This document shows, piece by piece, positions 21,983-33,807 of a stretch of 64,000 nucleotides of DNA. The notes below the pieces were generated by a model that saw only the letters and a list, made by a program, of their open reading frames with translations, was not told the origin of the DNA and did no database searches. The translations under genes were made by a program, and so were the position numbers. Position 1 is the stretch's first letter; each line of letters begins with the position of its first letter. Source of the stretch: Molossus alvarezi (lineage: Eukaryota; Chordata; Mammalia; Chiroptera; Molossidae); the NCBI GenBank assembly GCA_037176705.1, contig JBAWUJ010000133.1, forward strand, positions 93,112-157,111. The letters are read 5' to 3'.

Positions 21983-22452
21983 GTTGGCGGCCGCCTCCAG
22001 GCGCCCTAAGAGTCCAGCGCCGGGGCTGGCAGCCCCCCGGGCAGCCCCCCCGGCCGCCAGGCGGAGCGCGGACCGGCCCCTCTCAGCTCTCGGGGACCCA
22101 GGCGCGCGGTCCGTCCCGCCCAGCCTCGAACCAGGTCCTCACCGCGGAGCTCGGCAGGCCGCGCATGCGCAGTCCAGGGGCCCCAAGGTCTGCGCCTGGG
22201 GGGCCGGGGGTCCGCCCCACGGGGCTGCGCTGCCCCACCGGCGGGCGCGGGCGCCCGCGAGTTGCGGCGCCTTGCGCGGCGGCCTGCTGGTGTGCTGCTG
22301 GGGCGTGGGGGGATCCCCTCTGGGCCCCAGATTCCCTCGCTCGGCCCCCGGCGTGGGCTGGGGCGCGTGCGTGCGTGGGCTGCGTGGCCCTCGGCCCGAA
22401 GCGCGGCAGGTGCGCAGCTGGCTGGCTGTGGGGGGACCAAAAAGGAGCGGCG

Positions 22453-22573
22453 AAAGCCTACAGCACCCGGCATTCCCAGGCGGTCTCCCATCCAAGTCCT
22501 GACCGGGCCCGACCCTGCTTAGCTTCCCAGATCCCACGAGATCGGGCGCGTTCAGGGTGGTATGGCCGGAGAC
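22453..22573 (-). rRNA. 5S rRNA-like copy 39 (alpha)
   Basis: Alpha copy. Spacer S-CTG, an isolated CTG marker among CGG units. Confidence 0.72.
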
Positions 22574-23043
22574 GTTGGCGGCCGCCTCCAGGCGCCCTAA
22601 GAGTCCAGCGCCTGGGCTGGCAGCCCCCCGGGCAGCCCCCCCGGCCGCCAGGCGGAGCGCGGACCGGCCCCTCTCAGCTCTCGGGGACCCAGGCGCGCGG
22701 TCCGTCCCGCCCAGCCTCGAACCAGGTCCTCACCGCGGAGCTCGGCAGGCCGCGCATGCGCAGTCCAGGGGCCCCAAGGTCTGCGCCTGGGGGGCCGGGG
22801 GTCCGCCCCACGGGGCTGCGCTGCCCCACCGGCGGGCGCGGGCGCCCGCGAGTTGCGGCGCCTTGCGCGGCGGCCTGCTGGTGTGCTGCTGGGGCGTGGG
22901 GGGATCCCCTCTGGGCCCCAGATTCCCTCGCTCGGCCCCCGGCGTGGGCTGGGGCGCGTGCGTGCGTGGGCTGCGTGGCCCTCGGCCCGAAGCGCGGCAG
23001 GTGCGCAGCTGGCTGGCTGTGGGGGGACCAAAAAGGAGCGGCG

Positions 23044-23164
23044 AAAGCCTACAGCACCCGGCATTCCCAGGCGGTCTCCCATCCAAGTCCTGACCGGGCC
23101 CGACCCTGCTTAGCTTCCCAGATCCCACGAGATCGGGCGCGTTCAGGGTGGTATGGCCGGAGAC
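23044..23164 (-). rRNA. 5S rRNA-like copy 40 (alpha)
   Basis: Alpha copy, TTTC end. Spacer S-CGG. Confidence 0.72.
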
Positions 23165-23634
23165 GTTGGCGGCCGCCTCCAGGCGCCCTAAGAGTCCAGC
23201 GCCGGGGCTGGCAGCCCCCCGGGCAGCCCCCCCGGCCGCCAGGCGGAGCGCGGACCGGCCCCTCTCAGCTCTCGGGGACCCAGGCGCGCGGTCCGTCCCG
23301 CCCAGCCTCGAACCAGGTCCTCACCGCGGAGCTCGGCAGGCCGCGCATGCGCAGTCCAGGGGCCCCAAGGTCTGCGCCTGGGGGGCCGGGGGTCCGCCCC
23401 ACGGGGCTGCGCTGCCCCACCGGCGGGCGCGGGCGCCCGCGAGTTGCGGCGCCTTGCGCGGCGGCCTGCTGGTGTGCTGCTGGGGCGTGGGGGGATCCCC
23501 TCTGGGCCCCAGATTCCCTCGCTCGGCCCCCGGCGTGGGCTGGGGCGCGTGCGTGCGTGGGCTGCGTGGCCCTCGGCCCGAAGCGCGGCAGGTGCGCAGC
23601 TGGCTGGCTGTGGGGGGACCAAAAAGGAGCGGCG

Positions 23635-23755
23635 AAAGCCTACAGCACCCGGCATTCCCAGGCGGTCTCCCATCCAAGTCCTGACCGGGCCCGACCCTGC
23701 TTAGCTTCCCAGATCCCACGAGATCGGGCGCGTTCAGGGTGGTATGGCCGGAGAC
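23635..23755 (-). rRNA. 5S rRNA-like copy 41 (alpha)
   Basis: Alpha copy, TTTC end. Spacer S-CGG. Confidence 0.72.
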
Positions 23756-24225
23756 GTTGGCGGCCGCCTCCAGGCGCCCTAAGAGTCCAGCGCCGGGGCT
23801 GGCAGCCCCCCGGGCAGCCCCCCCGGCCGCCAGGCGGAGCGCGGACCGGCCCCTCTCAGCTCTCGGGGACCCAGGCGCGCGGTCCGTCCCGCCCAGCCTC
23901 GAACCAGGTCCTCACCGCGGAGCTCGGCAGGCCGCGCATGCGCAGTCCAGGGGCCCCAAGGTCTGCGCCTGGGGGGCCGGGGGTCCGCCCCACGGGGCTG
24001 CGCTGCCCCACCGGCGGGCGCGGGCGCCCGCGAGTTGCGGCGCCTTGCGCGGCGGCCTGCTGGTGTGCTGCTGGGGCGTGGGGGGATCCCCTCTGGGCCC
24101 CAGATTCCCTCGCTCGGCCCCCGGCGTGGGCTGGGGCGCGTGCGTGCGTGGGCTGCGTGGCCCTCGGCCCGAAGCGCGGCAGGTGCGCAGCTGGCTGGCT
24201 GTGGGGGGACCAAAAAGGAGCGGCG

Positions 24226-24346
24226 AAAGCCTACAGCACCCGGCATTCCCAGGCGGTCTCCCATCCAAGTCCTGACCGGGCCCGACCCTGCTTAGCTTCC
24301 CAGATCCCACGAGATCGGGCGCGTTCAGGGTGGTATGGCCGGAGAC
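24226..24346 (-). rRNA. 5S rRNA-like copy 42 (alpha)
   Basis: Alpha copy, TTTC end. Spacer S-CGG. Confidence 0.72.
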
Positions 24347-24816
24347 GTTGGCGGCCGCCTCCAGGCGCCCTAAGAGTCCAGCGCCGGGGCTGGCAGCCCC
24401 CCGGGCAGCCCCCCCGGCCGCCAGGCGGAGCGCGGACCGGCCCCTCTCAGCTCTCGGGGACCCAGGCGCGCGGTCCGTCCCGCCCAGCCTCGAACCAGGT
24501 CCTCACCGCGGAGCTCGGCAGGCCGCGCATGCGCAGTCCAGGGGCCCCAAGGTCTGCGCCTGGGGGGCCGGGGGTCCGCCCCACGGGGCTGCGCTGCCCC
24601 ACCGGCGGGCGCGGGCGCCCGCGAGTTGCGGCGCCTTGCGCGGCGGCCTGCTGGTGTGCTGCTGGGGCGTGGGGGGATCCCCTCTGGGCCCCAGATTCCC
24701 TCGCTCGGCCCCCGGCGTGGGCTGGGGCGCGTGCGTGCGTGGGCTGCGTGGCCCTCGGCCCGAAGCGCGGCAGGTGCGCAGCTGGCTGGCTGTGGGGGGA
24801 CCAAAAAGGAGCGGCG

Positions 24817-24937
24817 AAAGCCTACAGCACCCGGCATTCCCAGGCGGTCTCCCATCCAAGTCCTGACCGGGCCCGACCCTGCTTAGCTTCCCAGATCCCA
24901 CGAGATCGGGCGCGTTCAGGGTGGTATGGCCGGAGAC
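24817..24937 (-). rRNA. 5S rRNA-like copy 43 (alpha)
   Basis: Alpha copy. Spacer S-CGG with a BamHI site but ending 'ggccaaag', normally a C-type end; a likely exchange point. Confidence 0.72.
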
Positions 24938-25407
24938 GTTGGCGGCCGCCTCCAGGCGCCCTAAGAGTCCAGCGCCGGGGCTGGCAGCCCCCCGGGCAGC
25001 CCCCCCGGCCGCCAGGCGGAGCGCGGACCGGCCCCTCTCAGCTCTCGGGGACCCAGGCGCGCGGTCCGTCCCGCCCAGCCTCGAACCAGGTCCTCACCGC
25101 GGAGCTCGGCAGGCCGCGCATGCGCAGTCCAGGGGCCCCAAGGTCTGCGCCTGGGGGGCCGGGGGTCCGCCCCACGGGGCTGCGCTGCCCCACCGGCGGG
25201 CGCGGGCGCCCGCGAGTTGCGGCGCCTTGCGCGGCGGCCTGCTGGTGTGCTGCTGGGGCGTGGGGGGATCCCCTCTGGGCCCCAGATTCCCTCGCTCGGC
25301 CCCCGGCGTGGGCTGGGGCGCGTGCGTGCGTGGGCTGCGTGGCCCTCGGCCCGAAGCGCGGCAGGTGCGCAGCTGGCTGGCTGTGGGGGGACCAAAAAGG
25401 AGCGGCC

Positions 25408-25528
25408 AAAGCCTACAGCACCCGGCATTCCCAGGCGGTCTCCCATCCAAGTCCTGACCGGGCCCGACCCTGCTTAGCTTCCCAGATCCCACGAGATCGG
25501 GCGCGTTCAGGGTGGTATGGCCGGAGAC
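25408..25528 (-). rRNA. 5S rRNA-like copy 44 (alpha)
   Basis: Alpha copy, first with a TTTG end. Spacer is C8-CTG but keeps GGCGCC and ends 'ggcaaaag', 592 bp unit. Confidence 0.72.
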
Positions 25529-25998
25529 GTTGGCGGCCGCCTCCAGGCGCCCTAAGAGTCCAGCGCCTGGGCTGGCAGCCCCCCGGGCAGCCCCCCCGGC
25601 CGCCAGGCGGAGCGCGGACCGGCCCCTCTCAGCTCTCGGGGACCCAGGCGCGCGGTCCGTCCCGCCCAGCCTCGAACCAGGTCCTCACCGCGGAGCTCGG
25701 CAGGCCGCGCATGCGCAGTCCAGGGGCCCCAAGGTCTGCGCCTGGGGGGCCGGGGGTCCGCCCCACGGGGCTGCGCTGCCCCACCGGGGGGGGCGCGGGC
25801 GCCCGCGAGTTGCGGCGCCTTGCGCGGCGGCCTGCTGGTGTGCTGCTGGGGCGTGGGGGGTCCCCTCTGGGCCCCAGATTCCCTCGCTCGGCCCCCGGCG
25901 TGGGCTGGGGCGCGTGCGTGCGTGGGCTGCGTGGCCCTCGGCCCGAAGCGCGGCAGGTGCGCAGCTGGCTGGCTGTGGGGGGACCAAAAAGGAGCGGC

Positions 25999-26002
25999 AA
26001 AA
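25999..26002 (-). terminator. TTTT proximal terminator behind copy 45
   Basis: Copy 45 is followed by GGCTTTTG, a four-T run at the normal 5S 3' end. Most copies have TTT then C or G here. Confidence 0.55.
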
Positions 26003-26120
26003 GCCTACAGCACCCAGCATTCCCAGGCGGTCTCCCATCCAAGTCCTGACCGGGCCCGACCCTGCTTAGCTTCCCAGATCCCACGAGATCGGGCGCGTTC
26101 AGGGTGGTATGGCCGGAGAC
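26000..26120 (-). rRNA. 5S rRNA-like copy 45 (alpha-prime)
   Basis: Alpha plus C105U (cccagcatt on the plus strand), which turns the helix V pair G70-C105 into G-U. TTTT end. Spacer S-CTG; A unit of trimer 1. Confidence 0.72.
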
Positions 26121-26590
26121 GTTGGCGGCCGCCTCCAGGCGCCCTAAGAGTCCAGCGCCTGGGCTGGCAGCCCCCCGGGCAGCCCCCCCGGCCGCCAGGC
26201 GGAGCGCGGACCGGCCCCTCTCAGCTCTCGGGGACCCAGGCGCGCGGTCCGTCCCGCCCAGCCTCGAACCAGGTCCTCACCGCGGAGCTCGGCAGGCCGC
26301 GCATGCGCAGTCCAGGGGCCCCAAGGTCTGCGCCTGGGGGGCCGGGGGTCCGCCCCACGGGGCTGCGCTGCCCCACCGGCGGGCGCGGGCGCCCGCGAGT
26401 TGCGGCGCCTTGCGCGGCGGCCTGCTGGTGTGCTGCTGGGGCGTGGGGGGATCCCCTCTGGGCCCCAGATTCCCTCGCTCGGCCCCCGGCGTGGGCTGGG
26501 GCGCGTGCGTGCGTGGGCTGCGTGGCCCTCGGCCCGAAGCGCGGCAGGTGCGCAGCTGGCTGGCTGTGGGGGGACCAAAAAGGAGCGGCG

Positions 26591-26711
26591 AAAGCCTACA
26601 GCACCCGGCATTCCCAGGCGGTCTCCCATCCAAGTCCTGACCGGGCCCGACCCTGCTTAGCTTCCCAGATCCCACGAGATCGGGCGCGTTCAGGGTGGTA
26701 TGGCCGGAGAC
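26591..26711 (-). rRNA. 5S rRNA-like copy 46 (alpha)
   Basis: Alpha copy, TTTC end. Spacer S-CTG with ggggttgcg; B unit of trimer 1. Confidence 0.72.
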
Positions 26712-27181
26712 GTTGGCGGCCGCCTCCAGGCGCCCTAAGAGTCCAGCGCCTGGGCTGGCAGCCCCCCGGGCAGCCCCCCCGGCCGCCAGGCGGAGCGCGG
26801 ACCGGCCCCTCTCAGCTCTCGGGGACCCAGGCGCGCGGTCCGTCCCGCCCAGCCTCGAACCAGGTCCTCACCGCGGAGCTCGGCAGGCCGCGCATGCGCA
26901 GTCCAGGGGCCCCAAGGTCTGCGCCTGGGGGGCCGGGGGTCCGCCCCACGGGGTTGCGCTGCCCCACCGGCGGGCGCGGGCGCCCGCGAGTTGCGGCGCC
27001 TTGCGCGGCGGCCTGCTGGTGTGCTGCTGGGGCGTGGGGGGATCCCCTCTGGGCCCCAGATTCCCTCGCTCGGCCCCCGGCGTGGGCTGGGGCGCGTGCG
27101 TGCGTGGGCTGCGTGGCCCTCGGCCCGAAGCGCGGCAGGTGCGCAGCTGGCTGGCTGTGGGGGGACCAAAAAGGAGCGGCG

Positions 27182-27302
27182 AAAGCCTACAGCACCCGGC
27201 ATTCCCAGGCGGTCTCCCATCCAAGTCCTGACCGGGCCCGACCCTGCTTAGCTTCCCAGATCCCACGAGATCGGGCGCGTTCAGGGTGGTATGGCCGGAG
27301 AC
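27182..27302 (-). rRNA. 5S rRNA-like copy 47 (alpha)
   Basis: Alpha copy. Spacer C5-CTG with 'ccggggggccg' and GGCACC, 592 bp; C unit of trimer 1. Confidence 0.72.
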
Positions 27303-27773
27303 GTTGGCGGCCGCCTCCAGGCGCCCTAAGAGTCCAGCGCCTGGGCTGGCAGCCCCCCGGGCAGCCCCCCCGGCCGCCAGGCGGAGCGCGGACCGGCCCC
27401 TCTCAGCTCTCGGGGACCCAGGCGCGCGGTCCGTCCCGCCCAGCCTCGAACCAGGTCCTCACCGCGGAGCTCGGCAGGCCGCGCATGCGCAGTCCAGGGG
27501 CCCCAAGGTCTGCGCCTGGGGGGCCGGGGGGCCGCCCCACGGGGCTGCGCTGCCCCACCGGCGGGGGCGCGGGCGCCCGCGAGTTGCGGCACCTTGCGCG
27601 GCGGCCTGCTGGTGTGCTGCTGGGGCGTGGGGGGTCCCCTCTGGGCCCCAGATTCCCTCGCTCGGCCCCCGGCGTGGGCTGGGGCGCGTGCGTGCGTGGG
27701 CTGCGTGGCCCTCGGCCCGAAGCGCGGCAGGTGCGCAGCTGGCTGGCTGTGGGGGGACCAAAAAGGAGCGGCC

Positions 27774-27894
27774 AAAGCCTACAGCACCCGGCATTCCCAG
27801 GCGGTCTCCCATCCAAGTCCTGACCGGGCCCGACCCTGCTTAGCTTCCCAGATCCCACGAGATCGGGCGCGTTCAGGGTGGTATGGCCGGAGAC
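27774..27894 (-). rRNA. 5S rRNA-like copy 48 (alpha)
   Basis: Alpha copy, TTTG end. Spacer S-CTG; A unit of trimer 2. Confidence 0.72.
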
Positions 27895-28364
27895 GTTGGC
27901 GGCCGCCTCCAGGCGCCCTAAGAGTCCAGCGCCTGGGCTGGCAGCCCCCCGGGCAGCCCCCCCGGCCGCCAGGCGGAGCGCGGACCGGCCCCTCTCAGCT
28001 CTCGGGGACCCAGGCGCGCGGTCCGTCCCGCCCAGCCTCGAACCAGGTCCTCACCGCGGAGCTCGGCAGGCCGCGCATGCGCAGTCCAGGGGCCCCAAGG
28101 TCTGCGCCTGGGGGGCCGGGGGTCCGCCCCACGGGGCTGCGCTGCCCCACCGGCGGGCGCGGGCGCCCGCGAGTTGCGGCGCCTTGCGCGGCGGCCTGCT
28201 GGTGTGCTGCTGGGGCGTGGGGGGATCCCCTCTGGGCCCCAGATTCCCTCGCTCGGCCCCCGGCGTGGGCTGGGGCGCGTGCGTGCGTGGGCTGCGTGGC
28301 CCTCGGCCCGAAGCGCGGCAGGTGCGCAGCTGGCTGGCTGTGGGGGGACCAAAAAGGAGCGGCG

Positions 28365-28485
28365 AAAGCCTACAGCACCCGGCATTCCCAGGCGGTCTCC
28401 CATCCAAGTCCTGACCGGGCCCGACCCTGCTTAGCTTCCCAGATCCCACGAGATCGGGCGCGTTCAGGGTGGTATGGCCGGAGAC
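28365..28485 (-). rRNA. 5S rRNA-like copy 49 (alpha)
   Basis: Alpha copy, TTTC end. Spacer S-CTG with ggggttgcg; B unit of trimer 2. Confidence 0.72.
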
Positions 28486-28955
28486 GTTGGCGGCCGCCTC
28501 CAGGCGCCCTAAGAGTCCAGCGCCTGGGCTGGCAGCCCCCCGGGCAGCCCCCCCGGCCGCCAGGCGGAGCGCGGACCGGCCCCTCTCAGCTCTCGGGGAC
28601 CCAGGCGCGCGGTCCGTCCCGCCCAGCCTCGAACCAGGTCCTCACCGCGGAGCTCGGCAGGCCGCGCATGCGCAGTCCAGGGGCCCCAAGGTCTGCGCCT
28701 GGGGGGCCGGGGGTCCGCCCCACGGGGTTGCGCTGCCCCACCGGCGGGCGCGGGCGCCCGCGAGTTGCGGCGCCTTGCGCGGCGGCCTGCTGGTGTGCTG
28801 CTGGGGCGTGGGGGGATCCCCTCTGGGCCCCAGATTCCCTCGCTCGGCCCCCGGCGTGGGCTGGGGCGCGTGCGTGCGTGGGCTGCGTGGCCCTCGGCCC
28901 GAAGCGCGGCAGGTGCGCAGCTGGCTGGCTGTGGGGGGACCAAAAAGGAGCGGCG

Positions 28956-29076
28956 AAAGCCTACAGCACCCGGCATTCCCAGGCGGTCTCCCATCCAAGT
29001 CCTGACCGGGCCCGACCCTGCTTAGCTTCCCAGATCCCACGAGATCGGGCGCGTTCAGGGTGGTATGGCCGGAGAC
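28956..29076 (-). rRNA. 5S rRNA-like copy 50 (alpha)
   Basis: Alpha copy. Spacer C8-CTG with 'ccggggggccg', 592 bp; C unit of trimer 2. Confidence 0.72.
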
Positions 29077-29547
29077 GTTGGCGGCCGCCTCCAGGCGCCC
29101 TAAGAGTCCAGCGCCTGGGCTGGCAGCCCCCCGGGCAGCCCCCCCGGCCGCCAGGCGGAGCGCGGACCGGCCCCTCTCAGCTCTCGGGGACCCAGGCGCG
29201 CGGTCCGTCCCGCCCAGCCTCGAACCAGGTCCTCACCGCGGAGCTCGGCAGGCCGCGCATGCGCAGTCCAGGGGCCCCAAGGTCTGCGCCTGGGGGGCCG
29301 GGGGGCCGCCCCACGGGGCTGCGCTGCCCCACCGGGGGGGGCGCGGGCGCCCGCGAGTTGCGGCACCTTGCGCGGCGGCCTGCTGGTGTGCTGCTGGGGC
29401 GTGGGGGGTCCCCTCTGGGCCCCAGATTCCCTCGCTCGGCCCCCGGCGTGGGCTGGGGCGCGTGCGTGCGTGGGCTGCGTGGCCCTCGGCCCGAAGCGCG
29501 GCAGGTGCGCAGCTGGCTGGCTGTGGGGGGACCAAAAAGGAGCGGCC

Positions 29548-29668
29548 AAAGCCTACAGCACCCAGCATTCCCAGGCGGTCTCCCATCCAAGTCCTGACCG
29601 GGCCCGACCCTGCTTAGCTTCCCAGATCCCACGAGATCGGGCGCGTTCAGGGTGGTATGGCCGGAGAC
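29548..29668 (-). rRNA. 5S rRNA-like copy 51 (alpha-prime)
   Basis: Alpha plus C105U, TTTG end. Spacer S-CTG; A unit of trimer 3. Confidence 0.72.
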
Positions 29669-30138
29669 GTTGGCGGCCGCCTCCAGGCGCCCTAAGAGTC
29701 CAGCGCCTGGGCTGGCAGCCCCCCGGGCAGCCCCCCCGGCCGCCAGGCGGAGCGCGGACCGGCCCCTCTCAGCTCTCGGGGACCCAGGCGCGCGGTCCGT
29801 CCCGCCCAGCCTCGAACCAGGTCCTCACCGCGGAGCTCGGCAGGCCGCGCATGCGCAGTCCAGGGGCCCCAAGGTCTGCGCCTGGGGGGCCGGGGGTCCG
29901 CCCCACGGGGCTGCGCTGCCCCACCGGCGGGCGCGGGCGCCCGCGAGTTGCGGCGCCTTGCGCGGCGGCCTGCTGGTGTGCTGCTGGGGCGTGGGGGGAT
30001 CCCCTCTGGGCCCCAGATTCCCTCGCTCGGCCCCCGGCGTGGGCTGGGGCGCGTGCGTGCGTGGGCTGCGTGGCCCTCGGCCCGAAGCGCGGCAGGTGCG
30101 CAGCTGGCTGGCTGTGGGGGGACCAAAAAGGAGCGGCG

Positions 30139-30259
30139 AAAGCCTACAGCACCCGGCATTCCCAGGCGGTCTCCCATCCAAGTCCTGACCGGGCCCGACC
30201 CTGCTTAGCTTCCCAGATCCCACGAGATCGGGCGCGTTCAGGGTGGTATGGCCGGAGAC
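30139..30259 (-). rRNA. 5S rRNA-like copy 52 (alpha)
   Basis: Alpha copy. Spacer S-CTG with ggggttgcg and a CpG-to-TpG at 30429 that destroys the SacI site; B unit of trimer 3. Confidence 0.72.
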
Positions 30260-30729
30260 GTTGGCGGCCGCCTCCAGGCGCCCTAAGAGTCCAGCGCCTG
30301 GGCTGGCAGCCCCCCGGGCAGCCCCCCCGGCCGCCAGGCGGAGCGCGGACCGGCCCCTCTCAGCTCTCGGGGACCCAGGCGCGCGGTCCGTCCCGCCCAG
30401 CCTCGAACCAGGTCCTCACCGCGGAGCTTGGCAGGCCGCGCATGCGCAGTCCAGGGGCCCCAAGGTCTGCGCCTGGGGGGCCGGGGGTCCGCCCCACGGG
30501 GTTGCGCTGCCCCACCGGCGGGCGCGGGCGCCCGCGAGTTGCGGCGCCTTGCGCGGCGGCCTGCTGGTGTGCTGCTGGGGCGTGGGGGGATCCCCTCTGG
30601 GCCCCAGATTCCCTCGCTCGGCCCCCGGCGTGGGCTGGGGCGCGTGCGTGCGTGGGCTGCGTGGCCCTCGGCCCGAAGCGCGGCAGGTGCGCAGCTGGCT
30701 GGCTGTGGGGGGACCAAAAAGGAGCGGCG

Positions 30730-30850
30730 AAAGCCTACAGCACCCGGCATTCCCAGGCGGTCTCCCATCCAAGTCCTGACCGGGCCCGACCCTGCTTAGC
30801 TTCCCAGATCCCACGAGATCGGGCGCGTTCAGGGTGGTATGGCCGGAGAC
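30730..30850 (-). rRNA. 5S rRNA-like copy 53 (alpha)
   Basis: Alpha copy. Spacer C5-CTG with 'ccggggggccg', 592 bp; C unit of trimer 3. Confidence 0.72.
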
Positions 30851-31321
30851 GTTGGCGGCCGCCTCCAGGCGCCCTAAGAGTCCAGCGCCTGGGCTGGCAG
30901 CCCCCCGGGCAGCCCCCCCGGCCGCCAGGCGGAGCGCGGACCGGCCCCTCTCAGCTCTCGGGGACCCAGGCGCGCGGTCCGTCCCGCCCAGCCTCGAACC
31001 AGGTCCTCACCGCGGAGCTCGGCAGGCCGCGCATGCGCAGTCCAGGGGCCCCAAGGTCTGCGCCTGGGGGGCCGGGGGGCCGCCCCACGGGGCTGCGCTG
31101 CCCCACCGGCGGGGGCGCGGGCGCCCGCGAGTTGCGGCACCTTGCGCGGCGGCCTGCTGGTGTGCTGCTGGGGCGTGGGGGGTCCCCTCTGGGCCCCAGA
31201 TTCCCTCGCTCGGCCCCCGGCGTGGGCTGGGGCGCGTGCGTGCGTGGGCTGCGTGGCCCTCGGCCCGAAGCGCGGCAGGTGCGCAGCTGGCTGGCTGTGG
31301 GGGGACCAAAAAGGAGCGGCC

Positions 31322-31442
31322 AAAGCCTACAGCACCCGGCATTCCCAGGCGGTCTCCCATCCAAGTCCTGACCGGGCCCGACCCTGCTTAGCTTCCCAGA
31401 TCCCACGAGATCGGGCGCGTTCAGGGTGGTATGGCCGGAGAC
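31322..31442 (-). rRNA. 5S rRNA-like copy 54 (alpha)
   Basis: Alpha copy, TTTG end. Spacer S-CTG; A unit of trimer 4. Confidence 0.72.
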
Positions 31443-31912
31443 GTTGGCGGCCGCCTCCAGGCGCCCTAAGAGTCCAGCGCCTGGGCTGGCAGCCCCCCGG
31501 GCAGCCCCCCCGGCCGCCAGGCGGAGCGCGGACCGGCCCCTCTCAGCTCTCGGGGACCCAGGCGCGCGGTCCGTCCCGCCCAGCCTCGAACCAGGTCCTC
31601 ACCGCGGAGCTCGGCAGGCCGCGCATGCGCAGTCCAGGGGCCCCAAGGTCTGCGCCTGGGGGGCCGGGGGTCCGCCCCACGGGGCTGCGCTGCCCCACCG
31701 GCGGGCGCGGGCGCCCGCGAGTTGCGGCGCCTTGCGCGGCGGCCTGCTGGTGTGCTGCTGGGGCGTGGGGGGATCCCCTCTGGGCCCCAGATTCCCTCGC
31801 TCGGCCCCCGGCGTGGGCTGGGGCGCGTGCGTGCGTGGGCTGCGTGGCCCTCGGCCCGAAGCGCGGCAGGTGCGCAGCTGGCTGGCTGTGGGGGGACCAA
31901 AAAGGAGCGGCG

Positions 31913-32033
31913 AAAGCCTACAGCACCCGGCATTCCCAGGCGGTCTCCCATCCAAGTCCTGACCGGGCCCGACCCTGCTTAGCTTCCCAGATCCCACGAG
32001 ATCGGGCGCGTTCAGGGTGGTATGGCCGGAGAC
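31913..32033 (-). rRNA. 5S rRNA-like copy 55 (alpha)
   Basis: Alpha copy, TTTC end. Spacer S-CTG with ggggttgcg; B unit of trimer 4. Confidence 0.72.
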
Positions 32034-32503
32034 GTTGGCGGCCGCCTCCAGGCGCCCTAAGAGTCCAGCGCCTGGGCTGGCAGCCCCCCGGGCAGCCCCC
32101 CCGGCCGCCAGGCGGAGCGCGGACCGGCCCCTCTCAGCTCTCGGGGACCCAGGCGCGCGGTCCGTCCCGCCCAGCCTCGAACCAGGTCCTCACCGCGGAG
32201 CTCGGCAGGCCGCGCATGCGCAGTCCAGGGGCCCCAAGGTCTGCGCCTGGGGGGCCGGGGGTCCGCCCCACGGGGTTGCGCTGCCCCACCGGCGGGCGCG
32301 GGCGCCCGCGAGTTGCGGCGCCTTGCGCGGCGGCCTGCTGGTGTGCTGCTGGGGCGTGGGGGGATCCCCTCTGGGCCCCAGATTCCCTCGCTCGGCCCCC
32401 GGCGTGGGCTGGGGCGCGTGCGTGCGTGGGCTGCGTGGCCCTCGGCCCGAAGCGCGGCAGGTGCGCAGCTGGCTGGCTGTGGGGGGACCAAAAAGGAGCG
32501 GCG

Positions 32504-32624
32504 AAAGCCTACAGCACCCGGCATTCCCAGGCGGTCTCCCATCCAAGTCCTGACCGGGCCCGACCCTGCTTAGCTTCCCAGATCCCACGAGATCGGGCGC
32601 GTTCAGGGTGGTATGGCCGGAGAC
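32504..32624 (-). rRNA. 5S rRNA-like copy 56 (alpha)
   Basis: Alpha copy. Spacer C8-CTG with 'ccctaagc' in place of 'cccgaagc' and ending 'ggcaaaag', 592 bp; C unit of trimer 4. Confidence 0.72.
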
Positions 32625-33094
32625 GTTGGCGGCCGCCTCCAGGCGCCCTAAGAGTCCAGCGCCTGGGCTGGCAGCCCCCCGGGCAGCCCCCCCGGCCGCC
32701 AGGCGGAGCGCGGACCGGCCCCTCTCAGCTCTCGGGGACCCAGGCGCGCGGTCCGTCCCGCCCAGCCTCGAACCAGGTCCTCACCGCGGAGCTCGGCAGG
32801 CCGCGCATGCGCAGTCCAGGGGCCCCAAGGTCTGCGCCTGGGGGGCCGGGGGGCCGCCCCACGGGGCTGCGCTGCCCCACCGGGGGGGGCGCGGGCGCCC
32901 GCGAGTTGCGGCACCTTGCGCGGCGGCCTGCTGGTGTGCTGCTGGGGCGTGGGGGGTCCCCTCTGGGCCCCAGATTCCCTCGCTCGGCCCCCGGCGTGGG
33001 CTGGGGCGCGTGCGTGCGTGGGCTGCGTGGCCCTCGGCCCTAAGCGCGGCAGGTGCGCAGCTGGCTGGCTGTGGGGGGACCAAAAAGGAGCGGC

Positions 33095-33098
33095 AAAA
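33095..33098 (-). terminator. TTTT proximal terminator behind copy 57
   Basis: A four-T run directly follows nt 118, as at copies 45, 60 and 61. It arises from a C8 spacer ending 'ggcaaaag'. Confidence 0.55.
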
Positions 33099-33216
33099 GC
33101 CTACAGCACCCAGCATTCCCAGGCGGTCTCCCATCCAAGTCCTGACCGGGCCCGACCCTGCTTAGCTTCCCAGATCCCACGAGATCGGGCGCGTTCAGGG
33201 TGGTATGGCCGGAGAC
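33096..33216 (-). rRNA. 5S rRNA-like copy 57 (alpha-prime)
   Basis: Alpha plus C105U, TTTT end. Spacer S-CTG; A unit of trimer 5. Confidence 0.72.
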
Positions 33217-33686
33217 GTTGGCGGCCGCCTCCAGGCGCCCTAAGAGTCCAGCGCCTGGGCTGGCAGCCCCCCGGGCAGCCCCCCCGGCCGCCAGGCGGAG
33301 CGCGGACCGGCCCCTCTCAGCTCTCGGGGACCCAGGCGCGCGGTCCGTCCCGCCCAGCCTCGAACCAGGTCCTCACCGCGGAGCTCGGCAGGCCGCGCAT
33401 GCGCAGTCCAGGGGCCCCAAGGTCTGCGCCTGGGGGGCCGGGGGTCCGCCCCACGGGGCTGCGCTGCCCCACCGGCGGGCGCGGGCGCCCGCGAGTTGCG
33501 GCGCCTTGCGCGGCGGCCTGCTGGTGTGCTGCTGGGGCGTGGGGGGATCCCCTCTGGGCCCCAGATTCCCTCGCTCGGCCCCCGGCGTGGGCTGGGGCGC
33601 GTGCGTGCGTGGGCTGCGTGGCCCTCGGCCCGAAGCGCGGCAGGTGCGCAGCTGGCTGGCTGTGGGGGGACCAAAAAGGAGCGGCG

Positions 33687-33807
33687 AAAGCCTACAGCAC
33701 CCGGCATTCCCAGGCGGTCTCCCATCCAAGTCCTGACCGGGCCCGACCCTGCTTAGCTTCCCAGATCCCACGAGATCGGGCGCGTTCAGGGTGGTATGGC
33801 CGGAGAC
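33687..33807 (-). rRNA. 5S rRNA-like copy 58 (alpha)
   Basis: Alpha copy, TTTC end. Spacer S-CTG with ggggttgcg; B unit of trimer 5. Confidence 0.72.

Larger units (their letters stand above)
1..26002 (-). repeat. Subarray 1: units 1-44, mainly alpha S-CGG
   Basis: Most units here are identical S-CGG monomers. Exceptions are CTG markers in units 2, 10, 19, 22, 30, 39 and 44, GTG in 11 and 20, CAG in 3, and C-type spacers in 3, 7, 22, 27, 30, 34 and 44. Unit length is 591 bp except 592 in units 3, 7 and 44 and 590 in units 22, 27, 30, 34 and 36. Unit 43 ends in GGCC beside the next 5S copy and unit 44 has a G8 tract without GGCACC, so this end grades into the next domain. Confidence 0.9.
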